From NCBI RefSeq assembly GCF_937616625.2, contig NC_065576.1, positions 49,658,128 through 49,722,127 on the forward strand: DNA of 64,000 nucleotides, read 5' to 3'. The notes beneath the pieces are model-generated. The model did no database searches. It saw only the letters and a program-made list of their open reading frames with translations, and was not told the origin of the DNA. The position numbers and the translations under genes are program-made. Positions 12,319 through 24,706 of this stretch are shown piece by piece. Source of the DNA: Mercurialis annua (lineage: Eukaryota; Streptophyta; Magnoliopsida; Malpighiales; Euphorbiaceae). How positions within the stretch are numbered: the stretch's first letter is position 1; every line of letters begins with the position of its first letter.

Positions 12319-13606
12319 TATGGGTGTCTATACCCTTCTAACTCTGTATGACCCTAACCCACCCATTAACCCACTTTATATGTATAATGTTAAAAATTAA
12401 CTTTTTAAAATTTAAATTATATTACATTTTAATTGTACATCTTGTGAGAATTAATAAATATTTTTAGAAAAAACTATTTTCTGAAAAAAAATAATTTCTG
12501 GAAAAAACAAATTCTGAAAAAAAAATTTTGAAAAAAAAATATTTTAGTTCTTTACGACTTTTGAATATTGATTTTGAAATCTAAAATTTATTTGATATTC
12601 TAAAATAAAAATTAGTTACTCTTAAATTGACATGTGTCTTCAACCAATTTTATATATTGGATCATTATGGGTAAAATGTGGGTACACATGTCAAACCCTT
12701 TTATTACTCTTATTTTAATGGGTTGGAAGATTTTTACCCATTTACTACCCATTTAACAAATATCTACTATTTTATGACCCATACCCTTTAAATAATGGGT
12801 GGGTATGGTGAAAATTGCCACCTCTACTTGTACTCATTGATTTACTGGTAAAACAATTTTGTACATGCTTAATTAATAACGAACTAAGAGGTCGTTTGGT
12901 TCAAGGTTGAGAATGGGAATCAGAATGGGAATCGGAATGAGAAGGAATGAGAATGGGAATGAGAATGATTGTTTTCATTTTTTGTTTGGTTGAAAATTAG
13001 TGTAGGGATGGAAATGGATAAAGTTTAATAAAAAAAATTATTTATTATTAATTAAAAATACTTTTTTATTTTTTAAATATTTTTTTATATAAAAAAATAA
13101 AATTATTTTAAAAAAAAATTTAGAAAAATATTTTAAAAAAAATTAAAAAAATATTTTCGAAAAAAATTGAAAAAATTAAAAAATTATTAAAAAAATAATT
13201 TTAAAAAAAATATTAAAAAAGTTTTTTTTTAATATTTTAAGTATATTTTTTAAAATAAATATTTAAAAATAGTTTTTTTAATAATTATATATTTATTATT
13301 TATTATTAAACTATTTTGCGAAATTTTTGATTCTCATTCCCAAAGTCCCTTCCCATGGGGTAAGGGGGGAATGGGTGATTCACATTGAAGGGCTAATCAC
13401 ATTCCCATTCCCTAATTCAATTTGACAAAACAAACACAAACAATGGGAATCATTCCCATACCCAGTGGCGGAACCAGGACTGAAAATTAGAGGGGTCGAA
13501 ATTTCACATAAAAATATAAAAGTACATTAAATAAAATTTTTTGTTAAATGAAAATGTTAAATATTGAGTTAATAATAATAAATAACATAAAAAAATTAAA
13601 AAAACA

Positions 13607-15960
13607 CTAAGAATTAGAAAGGGCAAGAGGTGGAAGTTGAATTCGCCGGTTTTCTTTGTTTTGAAAATGCTGTAAAATGTCTTCATTATCGATGGAAGCA
13701 AATGTCGCCCTCTCAATGAAGCAAATCATTAAATCATTCAACCACTCATCTGCCATGCTGTTCCGTAAATCGACTTGATGTGCTTCATTGCAGAAAAAGC
13801 TCTCTCAACAGATGTGGTAGCTACCGGTAAGATCAAAGCCAACTCAATCAAACGATAAACCAATGGAAACACTAAATGTCTACCCGTTTGAACCATCTTA
13901 ATTGCCAGGACAGAAAGATATTCACAACTAGTAAAATCAGAACTTGTTCTTACTTCGCAAATGTATGTATCTAGATCCTCTCTCAAAAATTGCAAGTCAA
14001 TAGCAGAGAAATCATCAGAATAAAGTTCAGCAAGGCGAATCAAACTGTGTTGATCAAATCTAGAAAAAAAATCTCTTGGATCAAGACATGAGATGTACCT
14101 TAATAATGCAGTACTAGATTCGGAAAACCTATTATTCATCTCAACAGCAAGCAAATCAATCACAAGAAGAAAAACCTCATTATGATGATGATGATAACAA
14201 GTTACCAAGTTCCTTGCACGACCCGTCCTGGAATAAGAAACTGATCTTCCATATCTGGCACTACAATGCCATGCTTGTTACAAAACATGGTGACTTCATG
14301 TATCAAAGCATCCCATCCACTGTCTCTCAAGTTTTGTAGCTTTACTTTCAAAACTTCTATCAAGTTCATCGCATTAACAATATTCTGATCTTTCTGTTGC
14401 AAGGCAAGCGACAATGCATTCGTTATACCCAATAATTTAAGCATTAGATACAGAATAAATACAAAGCGAAAGTCTTCCATCAGTTTAATCAAGGCACTTG
14501 CTTTGCCCCTCGACTCTGGTTCAATTCCATCTTCATAAACCTTTTCAAGCACATATAAGGCTGAACTCCACATAGACAACAAACGGGCTAAAGTGACATG
14601 ATGTGTACCCCAACGAGTATCACTAGGTCTTGCAAGATTAGTCTGTTGATTAAGCCCTTTTCCTGTAGTAAGCTCACCAGTCTCTAATTTCTCAAAAATG
14701 TCAGCATCCCTATGTTTGTTTAATTCATCTTTTCTTTTGCAAGAAGCACCAGCAATAGTAACAATCATACTGATGTTAGTAAAAAATTCTGCAACAACCG
14801 GAATATGTTTTGAAATAGCAACAATCACCAACTGCAGTTGATGGGCGAAACAATGGACATAGAAAGCAAAAGGATTTTCTCGTTGAATAAGTGCCTTCAG
14901 CCCATTAAACTCTCCCCTCATGTTGGATGCTCCATCATATGCTTGACCTCGCAATCTAGAAATAGATAAATTATGCCGAGCAAACAACATATCCACAGCC
15001 GCTTTTAAAGAGCGCGATGAAGTGTCACTAACATGCTCAATGGCGAGAAACCTCTCGATTATTTCACCTTTCTTATTCACAAACCTTATCATCACTGCCA
15101 TTTGTTCTTTTACAGAACAATCCCGAGCCTCGTCCACTAGTAAAGAGAATTTCCTATCTCCAAGTTCAGTAAGAATGGCTAATGTTACTTGTGAGGCACA
15201 AGAACTAACTAATTCTTTTTGAATCTTGGATGTCAGTTGGTTATTCCCAGGAGCATTACCACCGATGACATTTCTGACTTTTTCATCCATCTTGGCATAT
15301 CATGCCACAACCTCAAGAAAATTCCCCCTTTGTAAAGATTCAAGAGTCTCATCATGACCACGGAATGCTAAACCTTGCCAAAGAAGAATACGAACAACTT
15401 CTAACACTGCTGTCAAACGAGTACGATAAGCATTTTCCATTTCACGACTTTGAGTGGTCAAAACATGTGAAATGCTTTGGCGTTGATTCTGAAAATCCTC
15501 ACAATGACGTCTTGCGTCATTGTGAACACTGCTTACTGCACCAACATGGTCATTAAAATTTTCCGTTGCCTTTTTCCAATTGCTAAATCCTTTTCTTGTA
15601 AAAGTTTCACTCTTTGAACCTGGACTTGCAAACAGATAACAATACAAACAGAATGCAGCATCTTTCTCTACACTATATTCCAACCAAATAAACTTTTTAA
15701 ACCATGTCTCTGTAAAACTTCTCATTTCTGTTGCTTGTTTTTTTTTTTGGAAAATTATGACCATATGGTTGACACGGACCCTTTAACAAGTATTGTCTTC
15801 TAACTTGGTCTCTAATTCCCACATCATAATCATCAATACACGGTCAAAGCCCAGGATCAACAATAAGTTTATTGGGATTAAATTCTACACGACTTCTCTT
15901 TTATGGCATATTAGTCGCCTCAAAAGATGAAGGGGTACTCGAATCAACATTTCTAGACTT
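13607..15960 (-). pseudogene. hAT transposase with TTF-type zinc finger, DUF4371 and hAT dimerisation domains (disrupted)
   Basis: Domain order on the minus strand follows the plant TTF-finger/DUF4371 transposase family. First come N-terminal TTF finger remnants (DPGL, VRRQYLLKGPCQPYGHNF; about 15960-15765). Then WFKKFIWLEYSVEKDAAFCL to LRGQAYDGASNMRGEF (15764-14202). Then the C-terminal dimerisation region (LPVATTSVERAFSAMKHIK, about 13800, continuing as DEWLNDLMICFIE to a stop at 13607-13609). Breaks visible: stops in the N-terminal part, a frame change at the A-run near 15745, a TGA at 15300-15302 where a Trp codon is expected, a frame change near 14205 and another near 13771. The element is therefore probably not self-mobile. 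The first finger-coding exon lacks an obvious ATG. Confidence 0.85.
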
Positions 15961-16540
15961 GAAAAAATTCAATATATTTGTATTTCTTGATTTACCTTAC
16001 AAAATTAACAAAAAAAATCTATCAATTTAATTATCTAATTCATCAAGCTAATTATGCAATCAATTTAAAAACTAAACGACATCCAAATCAATTCATTTAT
16101 ATAACAATTAACATACAAAAAATTAATTCATCTATGATTTATCATCAACACACCAATTTGATAAATATACAATTAATGTTAAAAATAAACAATAATTACA
16201 AAAACTTACTTGTTGAAGTTTTGTCAAACCCATTATTTGACATTGCAAAATCAATATATATGACCTAAAAAGATATAATTTAAGATTATTGTTAGATAAT
16301 ATAACAAAATTAATTAATTATGTAAAAATAGAAAAATATAAAAAAAAACTAGGTTAAAATATAAACAAATCACAATACCTTTTGATTCTTGAGTAAAAAT
16401 AAGGATGGGTTTAAGAATTAAGTGGTATAGAGTGATTAATTGAATGAAAGAGATCCAATTTTATGATTAGGGTTTAGAAAAGAAAAGAGAATGAAGAGAG
16501 AAAAGAAGGGTTCATTCAACCTTTTTTTCATATTTTGTTT

Positions 16541-16855
16541 CGTTTGAAACAGAAACAGCGAGGTCTGTTTCTGTTTCAAACGGCTTGTCCAAACGACAAG
16601 TCGTTTGGTTATGAGCCAAACGACTTGTCGTTTGGATAAAAAAAAATTAATTAAAAAAGGGCCGAACGACATGTCGTTCGGCCCTTAGAAACCCTAAAAA
16701 AAAATAAACCAGTTGCAGCGCTGCCGCTGCAACTGGTTTGAATGGAAGAACCTAGCAGATCGAAGATCTGCTGGGGGTCAAGACGAAGGGGACCGGTGAT
16801 AGAATAGCACCGGTCCCTTGAATTTCTCCGGCGAGGGAGGGTCGGCCGACCCTCC
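16541..16855. repeat. Array of eight hairpins in the hAT subterminal region
   Basis: Consecutive inverted repeats: 16541-16582 (17-bp arms), 16589-16608 and 16616-16635 (9-bp arms; the two are reverse complements of each other), 16657-16686 (perfect 30-bp palindrome), 16706-16739 (15-bp arms), 16754-16772 (8-bp arms), 16789-16817 (10-bp arms) and 16836-16855 (perfect 20-bp palindrome). The stretch lies between the transposase start and the terminal repeat, where promoter, leader or transposase-binding sequences would be. Confidence 0.93.
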
Positions 16856-16931
16856 TCGACCCTTCCTCGTTCCGCCCCTGCCCATACCCATTCCCATTCT
16901 CTCTTTTTATGGCCAACCAAACGGCCTCTAA

Positions 16932-19110
16932 TTTCCAACCTAATATGAAATGCTAAATGATCCAAAGAAAATTCAAACATCTAATAAAAGTTTATATTTT
17001 AACCAAAGCTTTAAAAAGGGTCGAAATCATATTCTTTGGTTTCACTTTTATCTCTCTCTTGAAATTGAATAAAAATAAGACATTTTACTCAATGATATGG
17101 ATCCGTTAAGTAAATGTAATATAATATAGTGCGCTTAAAGTTATAATCAAAACTCTTTTACTCGCATTGTTATAAACAAACATATTTTATTCAATTTTAG
17201 GGGGCTGAATAAAATTATGTAAGGCTATTTTGGCTACAAATGAGATTTTTTAAAAAACTATTAAACCTTGATTAAAAGGAATTGAAGTGGTATTGAGCCA
17301 ATTAATATGGAGCTTTAATCTAATTGAAAGTATAATCTCAATTTAGTTATAAAATAAGTTGATGAAAAGACCCCTAACCTAAATTTCGAACATTACCCGC
17401 TATATTATTTGATAAAGTGTATGACAAAATGGATAAATCCAATTGAATAGACAGCAATGCATTAAGATGATGCCTTCCCAAGATAATGCCATTATATTAG
17501 CTGCAATTTCTTTCACATTTTTTTTGTTCTCTCTTGACTAGGTTGGACATCATTTAGACCAAAGATTGCAGTTGGTATTATATGAAATGCGTTACCTAGA
17601 AGGTTGACTCTAACAGACTTACAATTACATTATTTCTGCTACTCAATTTTAACTCACCACCAGCTAGCCTGCTCTAATATCTTCCGATTTCATGACCATT
17701 CAAATGCACTTTATTATTGTTCGCCAAGTTTTCACCGACACTCAGAAATTTTAAATTTATAAATGGATAATTCTAGATACTGATACTTTAACCAGGGTGA
17801 TTCTGGAGGTAAACAGAGTTTGAATGACGTGTCCTAAATTCGAATGACGTAACCCGAATCCAATTGATATTATCCAAATTGTGAATGACATTACCGCCGT
17901 GCGATTTAACTAACAATATTAATCAGGGAATCCAGAGATTCAAGCAAGATTAATGTCAATTTACTCTTAAACTAAGATTCAATCCGGACATTGAGGATAA
18001 AAAGTCTGAACTTTAATTTTGATTAATGATGCGTTGATAAAAAAATAAATACAATAAACCTAATTATTTATAGGAAACAATAACTCTAAAAAAATTCTAA
18101 TCCTAACGAGATTCAATCGCTTATTTAAAAATAAATAAATAAAAACAAACAAAAAATAAATATATCTTTTAGTGGGTTGAAATATCCAGATGAGCCCCTT
18201 CAGCTTCTCTTTACCAAGTCTTGGGCTTTGACGTATTTCAGGTCTACTATCTTCTGGGCCGGTGCAAATAATTATGTTGATTTGAGCGTTTAAAAATTAA
18301 GGGTGTGTTTGAAATGAATGTTTTTAAAAGGACTTAATTATATCTTCATCTATATATTATGGGTTCATTTAGACTTTTTTCAAAATTGAATGTGATTGGG
18401 CAGGCATGCTATTTTTAGGTTCGGTTTTATTTGTATTCCTTAGTTATGTTACATTGACTTGGAGCATTTTATAGTTAGTAGAATTTAATATTTTGACCAA
18501 CCAAAACTTAGTATTTACATACTATTTTGCTTGCTATTGTTGCAAATATTTATGAAATTGGATCTGGCTGCAGACTGCAGTATGAGATTTTATCATTTCA
18601 ATGAGAACAAACCCAAACCATGACCTGTTAGATAAGTGCAATAAATTCATTTAAGAATATCATTTCTTCTATATTAACAAAAAGAGTGATAGTCAAACAT
18701 ATATAAGAACTCAAGTTTTTTCAATCAAAATTCAATAATAGTATAAAATTATCAATGGCAGTTATTTTGATAGAACAAATACTGAAAAAACATCATATTT
18801 TTCATGCTGATTGACGCAAAACAAGATCGACTTTTACTATACTTAAAAGAATACATAAGTGCTTTATTTTATAGAATATAATAAAAATTATTAATAATCC
18901 AATGATAATTTTTTATAATAATTAGAAAAAGAGAATATTTGTGAAAGAATTTGAATTTACAATTTTAACATAATACAACTCAATGCTTATATCCTTGGAT
19001 CTACAAGTTCATTTATAACTCAATGATAAATAATTTTTTAATTTTTATGAAAGTGTATTTGTTTCAATAAGATTGATTGAGGGAGTAGTAATTAACATAA
19101 TTTAATATTT
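16932..19110. other. Intergenic DNA, nothing recognised
   Basis: AT-rich with no convincing coding frame, RNA gene or bounded element. A few AATGACGT-type repeats occur near 17822-17895. Confidence 0.4.
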
Positions 19111-19386
19111 AGTTTCTCCGTTTTAATAGAATTGTCCATTTTGCTTTTATCACGCAGTTTAAAAAAGTAATTATTGTTTATAGGTGTTGTATAATTTTTG
19201 TTACTTTTTTGTCATATTTTTATTTAATATAGAGTGCACTTGTAATTTACTTTTAATTTATTTATTAGTGGATTTTAAATTGGAAAAATATAAAAAAATG
19301 AATATAAAAATTAATTAATTTTTAAAAATGCACAAAAATTTTAATTTTTTTTTTTAAAATGGATATTTTTATTGAGACGGAGAAAG
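19111..19386. mobile_element. Stowaway-like MITE
   Basis: Inverted ends TTTCTCCGTTTTAATAGAATT (left) and TTTTTATTGAGACGGAGAAA (right) enclose about 275 bp of AT-rich non-coding DNA, as in CTCCGTCC-type plant Stowaway MITEs. The TA duplication is not clear. Confidence 0.6.
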
Positions 19387-21155
19387 TATAAAGTATCATC
19401 ATCATTTCATGAAAGGTTGTGCATGTACCCTCAAATCCAATAAAATATACAAATTTCCAGACATTTGTCCACTATATGGAGCGCTCCACTTCTCATGGTT
19501 CACCAACTTAGACACCATGTAAAGATTTATAAATTTATTAAGTAATTCAAATAAAAATAATTATTTAATAAGATAATATGCTATAGAAAAATAACTTCTT
19601 CATAATTTTTTTTTAAAAATATATTCTGATTATAATTAAAAAATTAGTTAATTAAAATTAATTTATTATTTTAATTTATTTAAATAAATCATTTTAAATT
19701 AATAATTTATAGAAACCGTCACTATATTAATTAAGACATTTATTTATAGTTCATCAAGACTTTTAACTTTTATTTACAACTATCAACATAACATAAAAAT
19801 TATCAAACTATTATTCAATTAATTTATAATTTTAAAAAAATTAAATATACATTTAATGTTAATATGAAAAATTTCAAAAATTATTTAATAATTATATGTT
19901 TAGCTAATATTACTATTATTTTTAATTTTTATAATAGAAGTTGTACATTAAAAATGTATGTTAGTATTTTTAACAAAAAAACTTATAAATTACAAGCATA
20001 AATTTTTGTCAATCACAATAAAGAGCAATTTTAATAAATTATAATCATATGTAATCTAACCACTCTTATATATTAGAGAAATTTTATCATACACTCATGG
20101 ACCGTGCTTATAGCTGGAAAACATCAGTCTTTGTATTTGAAAAAGAATAATAATATTCAACTTGAGCACTAAAAAAGTACTAAATATTCAATGGTTCCTT
20201 AACAGGCTGTATAATATGGCTTTACCCACAAACTAGAGCACTATAAATTGGATGTCAATTTATGGACCACCCCATCCTTCTTTTTATTTCTTTTTACCCT
20301 TTTGTATAATATATTTTTTCTTTTGGACTTTATTTTGATATGCCAAATTGAGTTTATTATAGCTTAATTTATAGTTGAACCATGTTCATAGAAAGAAAAA
20401 TTAGATTTTGTTGCAAATCATAGTGGTAAAGCAGATATTAATGTTATGTAGATTTAGCTGAAAATAAAGCGAAGCATGTGCTATGCAATTGCTAAATTTA
20501 GTATTTTAGTTTCAAGTCATCCGAGTATTTGTGAGTATAATTCAAGAATCAAAATATAACCGAATAAATTTAATCAAATTGAACTAGTAGTTTTATATAA
20601 AAATAATTAATTGAAATCAATCCAAGTAGATGATAAATAGCTATTAATATATTAAAAGTTATTTAAAATAGATACAATGTCTTACTTAATCTAATAATAT
20701 AGTACTAATTTCAATCAAAATGTTATGTTTCCAACTTTTTTTTAGTACATGATCCAATTTTGAGTGTATATTTGTTAATATATTGATCAATGATTACTTC
20801 TAATCAGACCAACCCGATCGAAGTTTAATTTTTTTTTATTATAATAAAAGGCATCACAAAAGACCTTAATTAAAACTCATCATGAGAAATGATTTTTTTT
20901 ATTGATGAGATATATATATATATAATTAACAATAATAATAAGCTTTATTTTCCCAAACCAAACATAATCCTATCTTGTAGTAGTAAACTAGAAATAAACC
21001 CACAATCTATATATTATAGGCCAATTTAACCCATCTTTGGGTCCAGCCACTAGCTAATCTTTTTTCAGATAGTGGTTTGACCTCAAAATCATACAATACA
21101 AAAAAAAATCACACAACCAAAAACCCAACTTTTAACTTATAAAGAGATTAGCTTC
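19387..21155. other. Intergenic DNA and 3' flank of the BURP gene
   Basis: Very AT-rich, without a coding frame or bounded element that I can support. The right end must include the 3' UTR of the minus-strand BURP gene. Confidence 0.4.
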
Positions 21156-23188
21156 TTAATCTGCTATAGTCCAAGTCAGATCATTCTCAAAGATCCAGTG
21201 GCAAACTTCAACCCCACCCGGAGCCGAACCCAAAGCTGCAAAAGCTCCATGGGTGGGGCTCCAAGAGGAAGTATCCAAATGACAAATGGCAACACCGTGG
21301 TTGATCTTAGCCTTACTAGTCGGATCCAAAATATCCGCTTCGTAAACCCGAACTTTAGGAACCGAATGACAATAGTAAAGAAGGTAAGGATACAAACTCT
21401 GATGACAAGATACTGATTTTGTAACTTTTCCACCGTTGATTCCTTTCACTGACCCGATCAGAATCTTCTTCTTCGAGCCGTTTACATTTTCAGTCGTACG
21501 CGCCGCCACATTGCGGCCCAAGACTGAGGTGGCGAAGTCAATCATATCCTCTCCGGAGGAAACACAGCGCTTGGTCTCACCGGGGCTAGAGGCTCTCTCG
21601 CATTCGTGTAGAGCGTCGGAGATTATTTTCTCCATTGTAGAGTTATCCAAGGCGTGAAAAGTTTGTTTGAGTTGAGCAATATTAGAGGTAGAGAATGGTA
21701 ATTTTGACGTAATAGACCGGGGTAAAAACGACCTTTGAGGCATTTTATCTTTAATGTCAGGCATCGGCATGACGGTCCCCTTCTTAAGATTTGATTCACG
21801 GAAGAATTTGCCCGGCTCAACCCACTTATTTACGGAACTGCCACTGGCTTTCATTGTAGTCGCTTCTGCAGATGGAGTTGAAGTTAAATTGGTGTATTTA
21901 GCAAAAGAGACACCCTTTTTGGAGTACTCTTTGAAAGTGTTGTTAACTCCATAGATCTTGAATCCAATTTCTTGTCCAGTTGCAGCTTTACCACCGTACC
22001 CTTTGAATGTATCAGTACCTTCGTTGAAAGATTTGCCGTAATTCTTGAAATTAACCTTGCCTGCATTTGAGTCTTTAGCATAAGACTGAAACGAGTCATC
22101 TCCGACATTAGATTGGTCTCTGTAAGAATCGAAACTGGACACACCGACATTTCCTTGTTCACCGTAATTGTTAAAATTATTTTGAGGAACATTGCCGTTG
22201 AATCCGTAAGAAGTGAAATTATCCAACTCCCCATTAGCATTCTCTCCGTAATTACTGAAATCAGAGCCCATCACATTTGAATTCTCTCCGTACCCTTTGA
22301 AAATATTAGGCACCCCATTTCCATTCTTCCCGTAGCTACTGAATCTTTCATCCCCGGAATTTGTATCGCCGCTGTAGCTGGAAAAAGACTGGTGTTTTGC
22401 ATTGGAGCTATCGGAATAAGAAGTGAACCGTAGATTTGGCACATTCACTTGCTCAGCGTAATTCTTGAACTCACCAGTACCACCGGTGGCTCCGGTGCCG
22501 TAAGTGTTAAAGCTTTGGTCAATTACATTTCCATTGGGGGCATAACTGGAAAACTTTTCATCACGACCAGTGCCATCACGGCCGTAGCGGCGAAAGGAAT
22601 TGACCGGGAGATTTTCGTTATCGGAGTAGTTCTTGAAAGTGTTGAATCCGCCGGCTAAGCCAGAGCCGTAATTGGTGAAGTTTTTATCGGAGTAGCCAGC
22701 AAAGGTGGTGTCTTTATCGTATTTTTCAAGACTGGCGGCTAAATCAGGGAAGCAGAAGAGTTTTGCGGAGGAGCAGAAGGCGGGGAGTTGGGTGGAGAGT
22801 GCGTTTTGCGCTGCCAGTTTGGTGAAAACGGCGGCGTCTATGGCATTTAAAGGAGAAGCTTTTGATAAAATGAGGGGCGATTTTGGTAAATTGGTGTGGA
22901 TCTCTTTGTTCCAGTAGCGGATAAGTGATGCTTTTGGTGTGAGTGGGCTATCGGCGGCTAGTAAACCTCTGCCGGCGGCGGAACTTACCTGCATTGTTCA
23001 AGAATGAAGATTAAAATAAAACCCAAAATCAAGAATAAAGAATAAATCAAATCCCATAATGAAGAGTGAAGAAAACAACAATAAAAGAGACATTACACAT
23101 AGCAATAAGGATGACTTACAGTAAGCAAGAATGAGACGCAGAGAAGCACGAGGAAGAAGAAGACAGAGGTAAAGGGGTGAGTTGGCAT
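21156..23188 (-). CDS. Polygalacturonase-1 non-catalytic beta subunit-like protein (BURP domain)
   Basis: Two exons, 23188-23120 and 22988-21156, with a 131-bp GT-AG intron after codon 23, encode 633 aa, the length of tomato PG1beta (about 630). Exon 1 is a signal peptide (MPTHPFTSVFFFLVLLC then VSFLLT). A propeptide-like region follows, then 21 FxxY motifs in about 14-residue units (FTNY, FKNY, FSSY, ...), and a C-terminal BURP domain. The BURP signature is perfect: CH-X10-CH-X27-CH-X25-CH, ending in CHW and LTW. Family role: an apoplastic protein that associates with pectin and polygalacturonase and modulates cell-wall pectin breakdown. The ATG at 22994 is a false start made from the acceptor region; the ATG at 23188 supplies the secretion signal. 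No disruption seen. Confidence 0.93.
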
Positions 23189-23250
23189 TTTTGTTGTGTG
23201 TTGGTCAATAAGAGTGAGAATGTTGGTGTAGGGCTGAGAATCAAAATACT

Positions 23251-23258
23251 TATATAAA
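23251..23258 (-). promoter_or_regulatory. Candidate proximal TATA box of the BURP gene
   Basis: On the minus strand the sequence is TTTTTATATAAGTA, 63-70 bp upstream of the start codon, which would give a leader of about 35-40 nt. Confidence 0.45.
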
Positions 23259-23554
23259 AAGATTTACACGGTAGAGAGACAGATTAATTTTTTTTCTTTT
23301 TTTGTGGGTAATGAGATTTGACTCCGGTCGGTAGAAGATCACCTGCAAAAAACAATAAAAACAGGAGAAAATGAGGTTAATTAGAGCAGATTAATAGTGA
23401 GAGTGAAATGAATTTAAGATTGATGCAATCATGGTCTTGTTATTGTTTGTGTGAAGAAAATGAAAGTGGGATGAGGGGAGAATAGAAAGAGTATGTACCA
23501 AATAAAATCATCTAAAGCAGCTGCTTCATGAAACTTTGGAGAAGACTTAGGACA

Positions 23555-23565
23555 CTATTTATAAG
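23555..23565 (-). promoter_or_regulatory. Candidate distal TATA box of the BURP gene
   Basis: On the minus strand, CTTATAAATAG is a near-consensus TATA box about 370 bp upstream of the ATG. Using it would give a long leader, possibly with a 5' UTR intron. Which box is used cannot be decided from sequence. Confidence 0.45.
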
Positions 23566-23569
23566 CCTC

Positions 23570-24706
23570 CAATCCAACCACTTCTACACATCGACTATTA
23601 TCTCTTATTACTACTATAATCCATCATTTAATATTCAAATTTTTAAAAAATATCAATGTTTTCTAAAATTATTTAGCTATAATAATTTTGTCACTCTTTC
23701 TGGATAAAAAATAGTTTTAACTAAATTAATTAACAACAATACTAAGTACTACTTTACAAAGACATGCATATTTAAATTAAATTTATTAAAAATGAGAAAC
23801 TCTTTTTAGCGGTAAAATAATATTTTGAAAATGTGTGCGTATACAGAAATTTTGAAACTTGCAATTAATATTGAATTTGTTTTTTTTTCACCGATGTCAT
23901 TAAATATGAACAATTTAATTGTTTGACAGCATGCATGTAGCTATTATTACTCAATCTTTGACCTCCCAAATAACAACGCCAATTTCAATTTTAAAAACAT
24001 TAGTGCCAATTTAAGGTTCTAGTAAATGAAGATTTTTTCAAATTTTGGATTATTTTTCAGTAAACTTCTAAAGACAAATTCCCATCAGTTTCAAAATGAG
24101 GCGATTGAGATAATAAAATTGATCAATTATAATTTTTTTTGTTTAATTTTCTAATTTTTTTTAGTAATTAAAGTTTTTGGCTAACTTAATTATATCATAA
24201 AAACATTATTTTTAACTAATTTATTAGTAATTTTTTAAAAATGATTCTATATATTTTATTATTTTACTCAAATATCAGTAATAATTTTCTAACCAATAAT
24301 AATTAATCATCTGGAAATATAATTAAAATTTTGTACTCAAACTTTATCGCAATTCTTTAAGATGATATTACTTTCAAACATTTTTTAATTGTTACTTTTC
24401 AGATTTTTTTTCTCATTTTAATTTTCAGTTTCAATTGCAGTTTTTTTTATTTAAATTGGAGTAAAAAAATTTAAATATATCTTCATATTGCTTTATTTTT
24501 AGAATTTTTAATGATAAAATAGGAAAGTGAAACAATATAAAGTTATATATATGGCATATTGAATTTTATCTCACTCAAATTTAAACAAATAGATATAATT
24601 AAATCTAAAAATTTAAAAATAAGTTAAAATTGATGATTTTGAAATTTTTGACCATAAAAAAAAAGCCGAACATGTTAAATATTTTTCAATGATTAAACCT
24701 TTTTTT
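23570..24706. other. Upstream flank of the BURP gene, AT-rich
   Basis: No coding frame or bounded element was found beyond the promoter candidates. Confidence 0.4.

Larger units (their letters stand above)
7369..12826. mobile_element. hAT-like MITE, outer shell of a nest
   Basis: The ends are inverted copies, TAGAGGTGGCAA at 7369 and TTGCCACCTCTA ending at 12826. They are flanked by a perfect 8-bp duplication, CTTGTACT (7361-7368 and 12827-12834), diagnostic of hAT. Just inside both ends are repeated ACCCATT/AATGGGT motifs. Most of the 5.46-kb length is a later Helitron; without it the element is roughly 0.6-0.7 kb with no transposase, i.e. non-autonomous. Confidence 0.85.
13463..16880 (-). 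mobile_element. hAT transposon, structurally complete, coding region decayed
   Basis: The ends are CAGTGGCGGAACCAGG at 13463 and, read inward, CAGGGGCGGAACGAGG at 16880. The flanking 8-bp duplication CCCATACC (13455-13462, 16881-16888) is perfect. Its 3418 bp hold one minus-strand transposase pseudogene in the left two thirds and a hairpin-dense leader in the right 340 bp. It inserted into the Harbinger-type MITE. Confidence 0.9.
12888..16928. mobile_element. PIF/Harbinger-type MITE split by a hAT element
   Basis: The termini are inverted copies, GAGGTCGTTTGGTT at 12888 and AACCAAACGGCCTC ending at 16928. They are flanked by TAA (12885-12887, 16929-16931), the 3-bp duplication of PIF/Harbinger/Tourist elements. 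The left part is rich in GGGAATGAGAATG-like repeats, and the mirror-image TTCCCATTCCC copies appear before and after the inner hAT. Without the insert it is about 0.6 kb and non-coding. Confidence 0.8.

Noticed and set aside
16651..16980. 110-codon minus-strand frame across the hAT end
   Set aside because: It runs through hairpins and the terminal repeat and has no protein-like pattern.
21176..22240. Alternative frames inside the BURP gene
   Set aside because: Shadows of the FxxY repeat coding sequence with no domain.
22989..22994. ATG at 22994 as start of the BURP protein
   Set aside because: It belongs to the splice acceptor (ATGCAG|GTA). The upstream exon at 23188-23120 supplies a clear signal peptide in the right phase.
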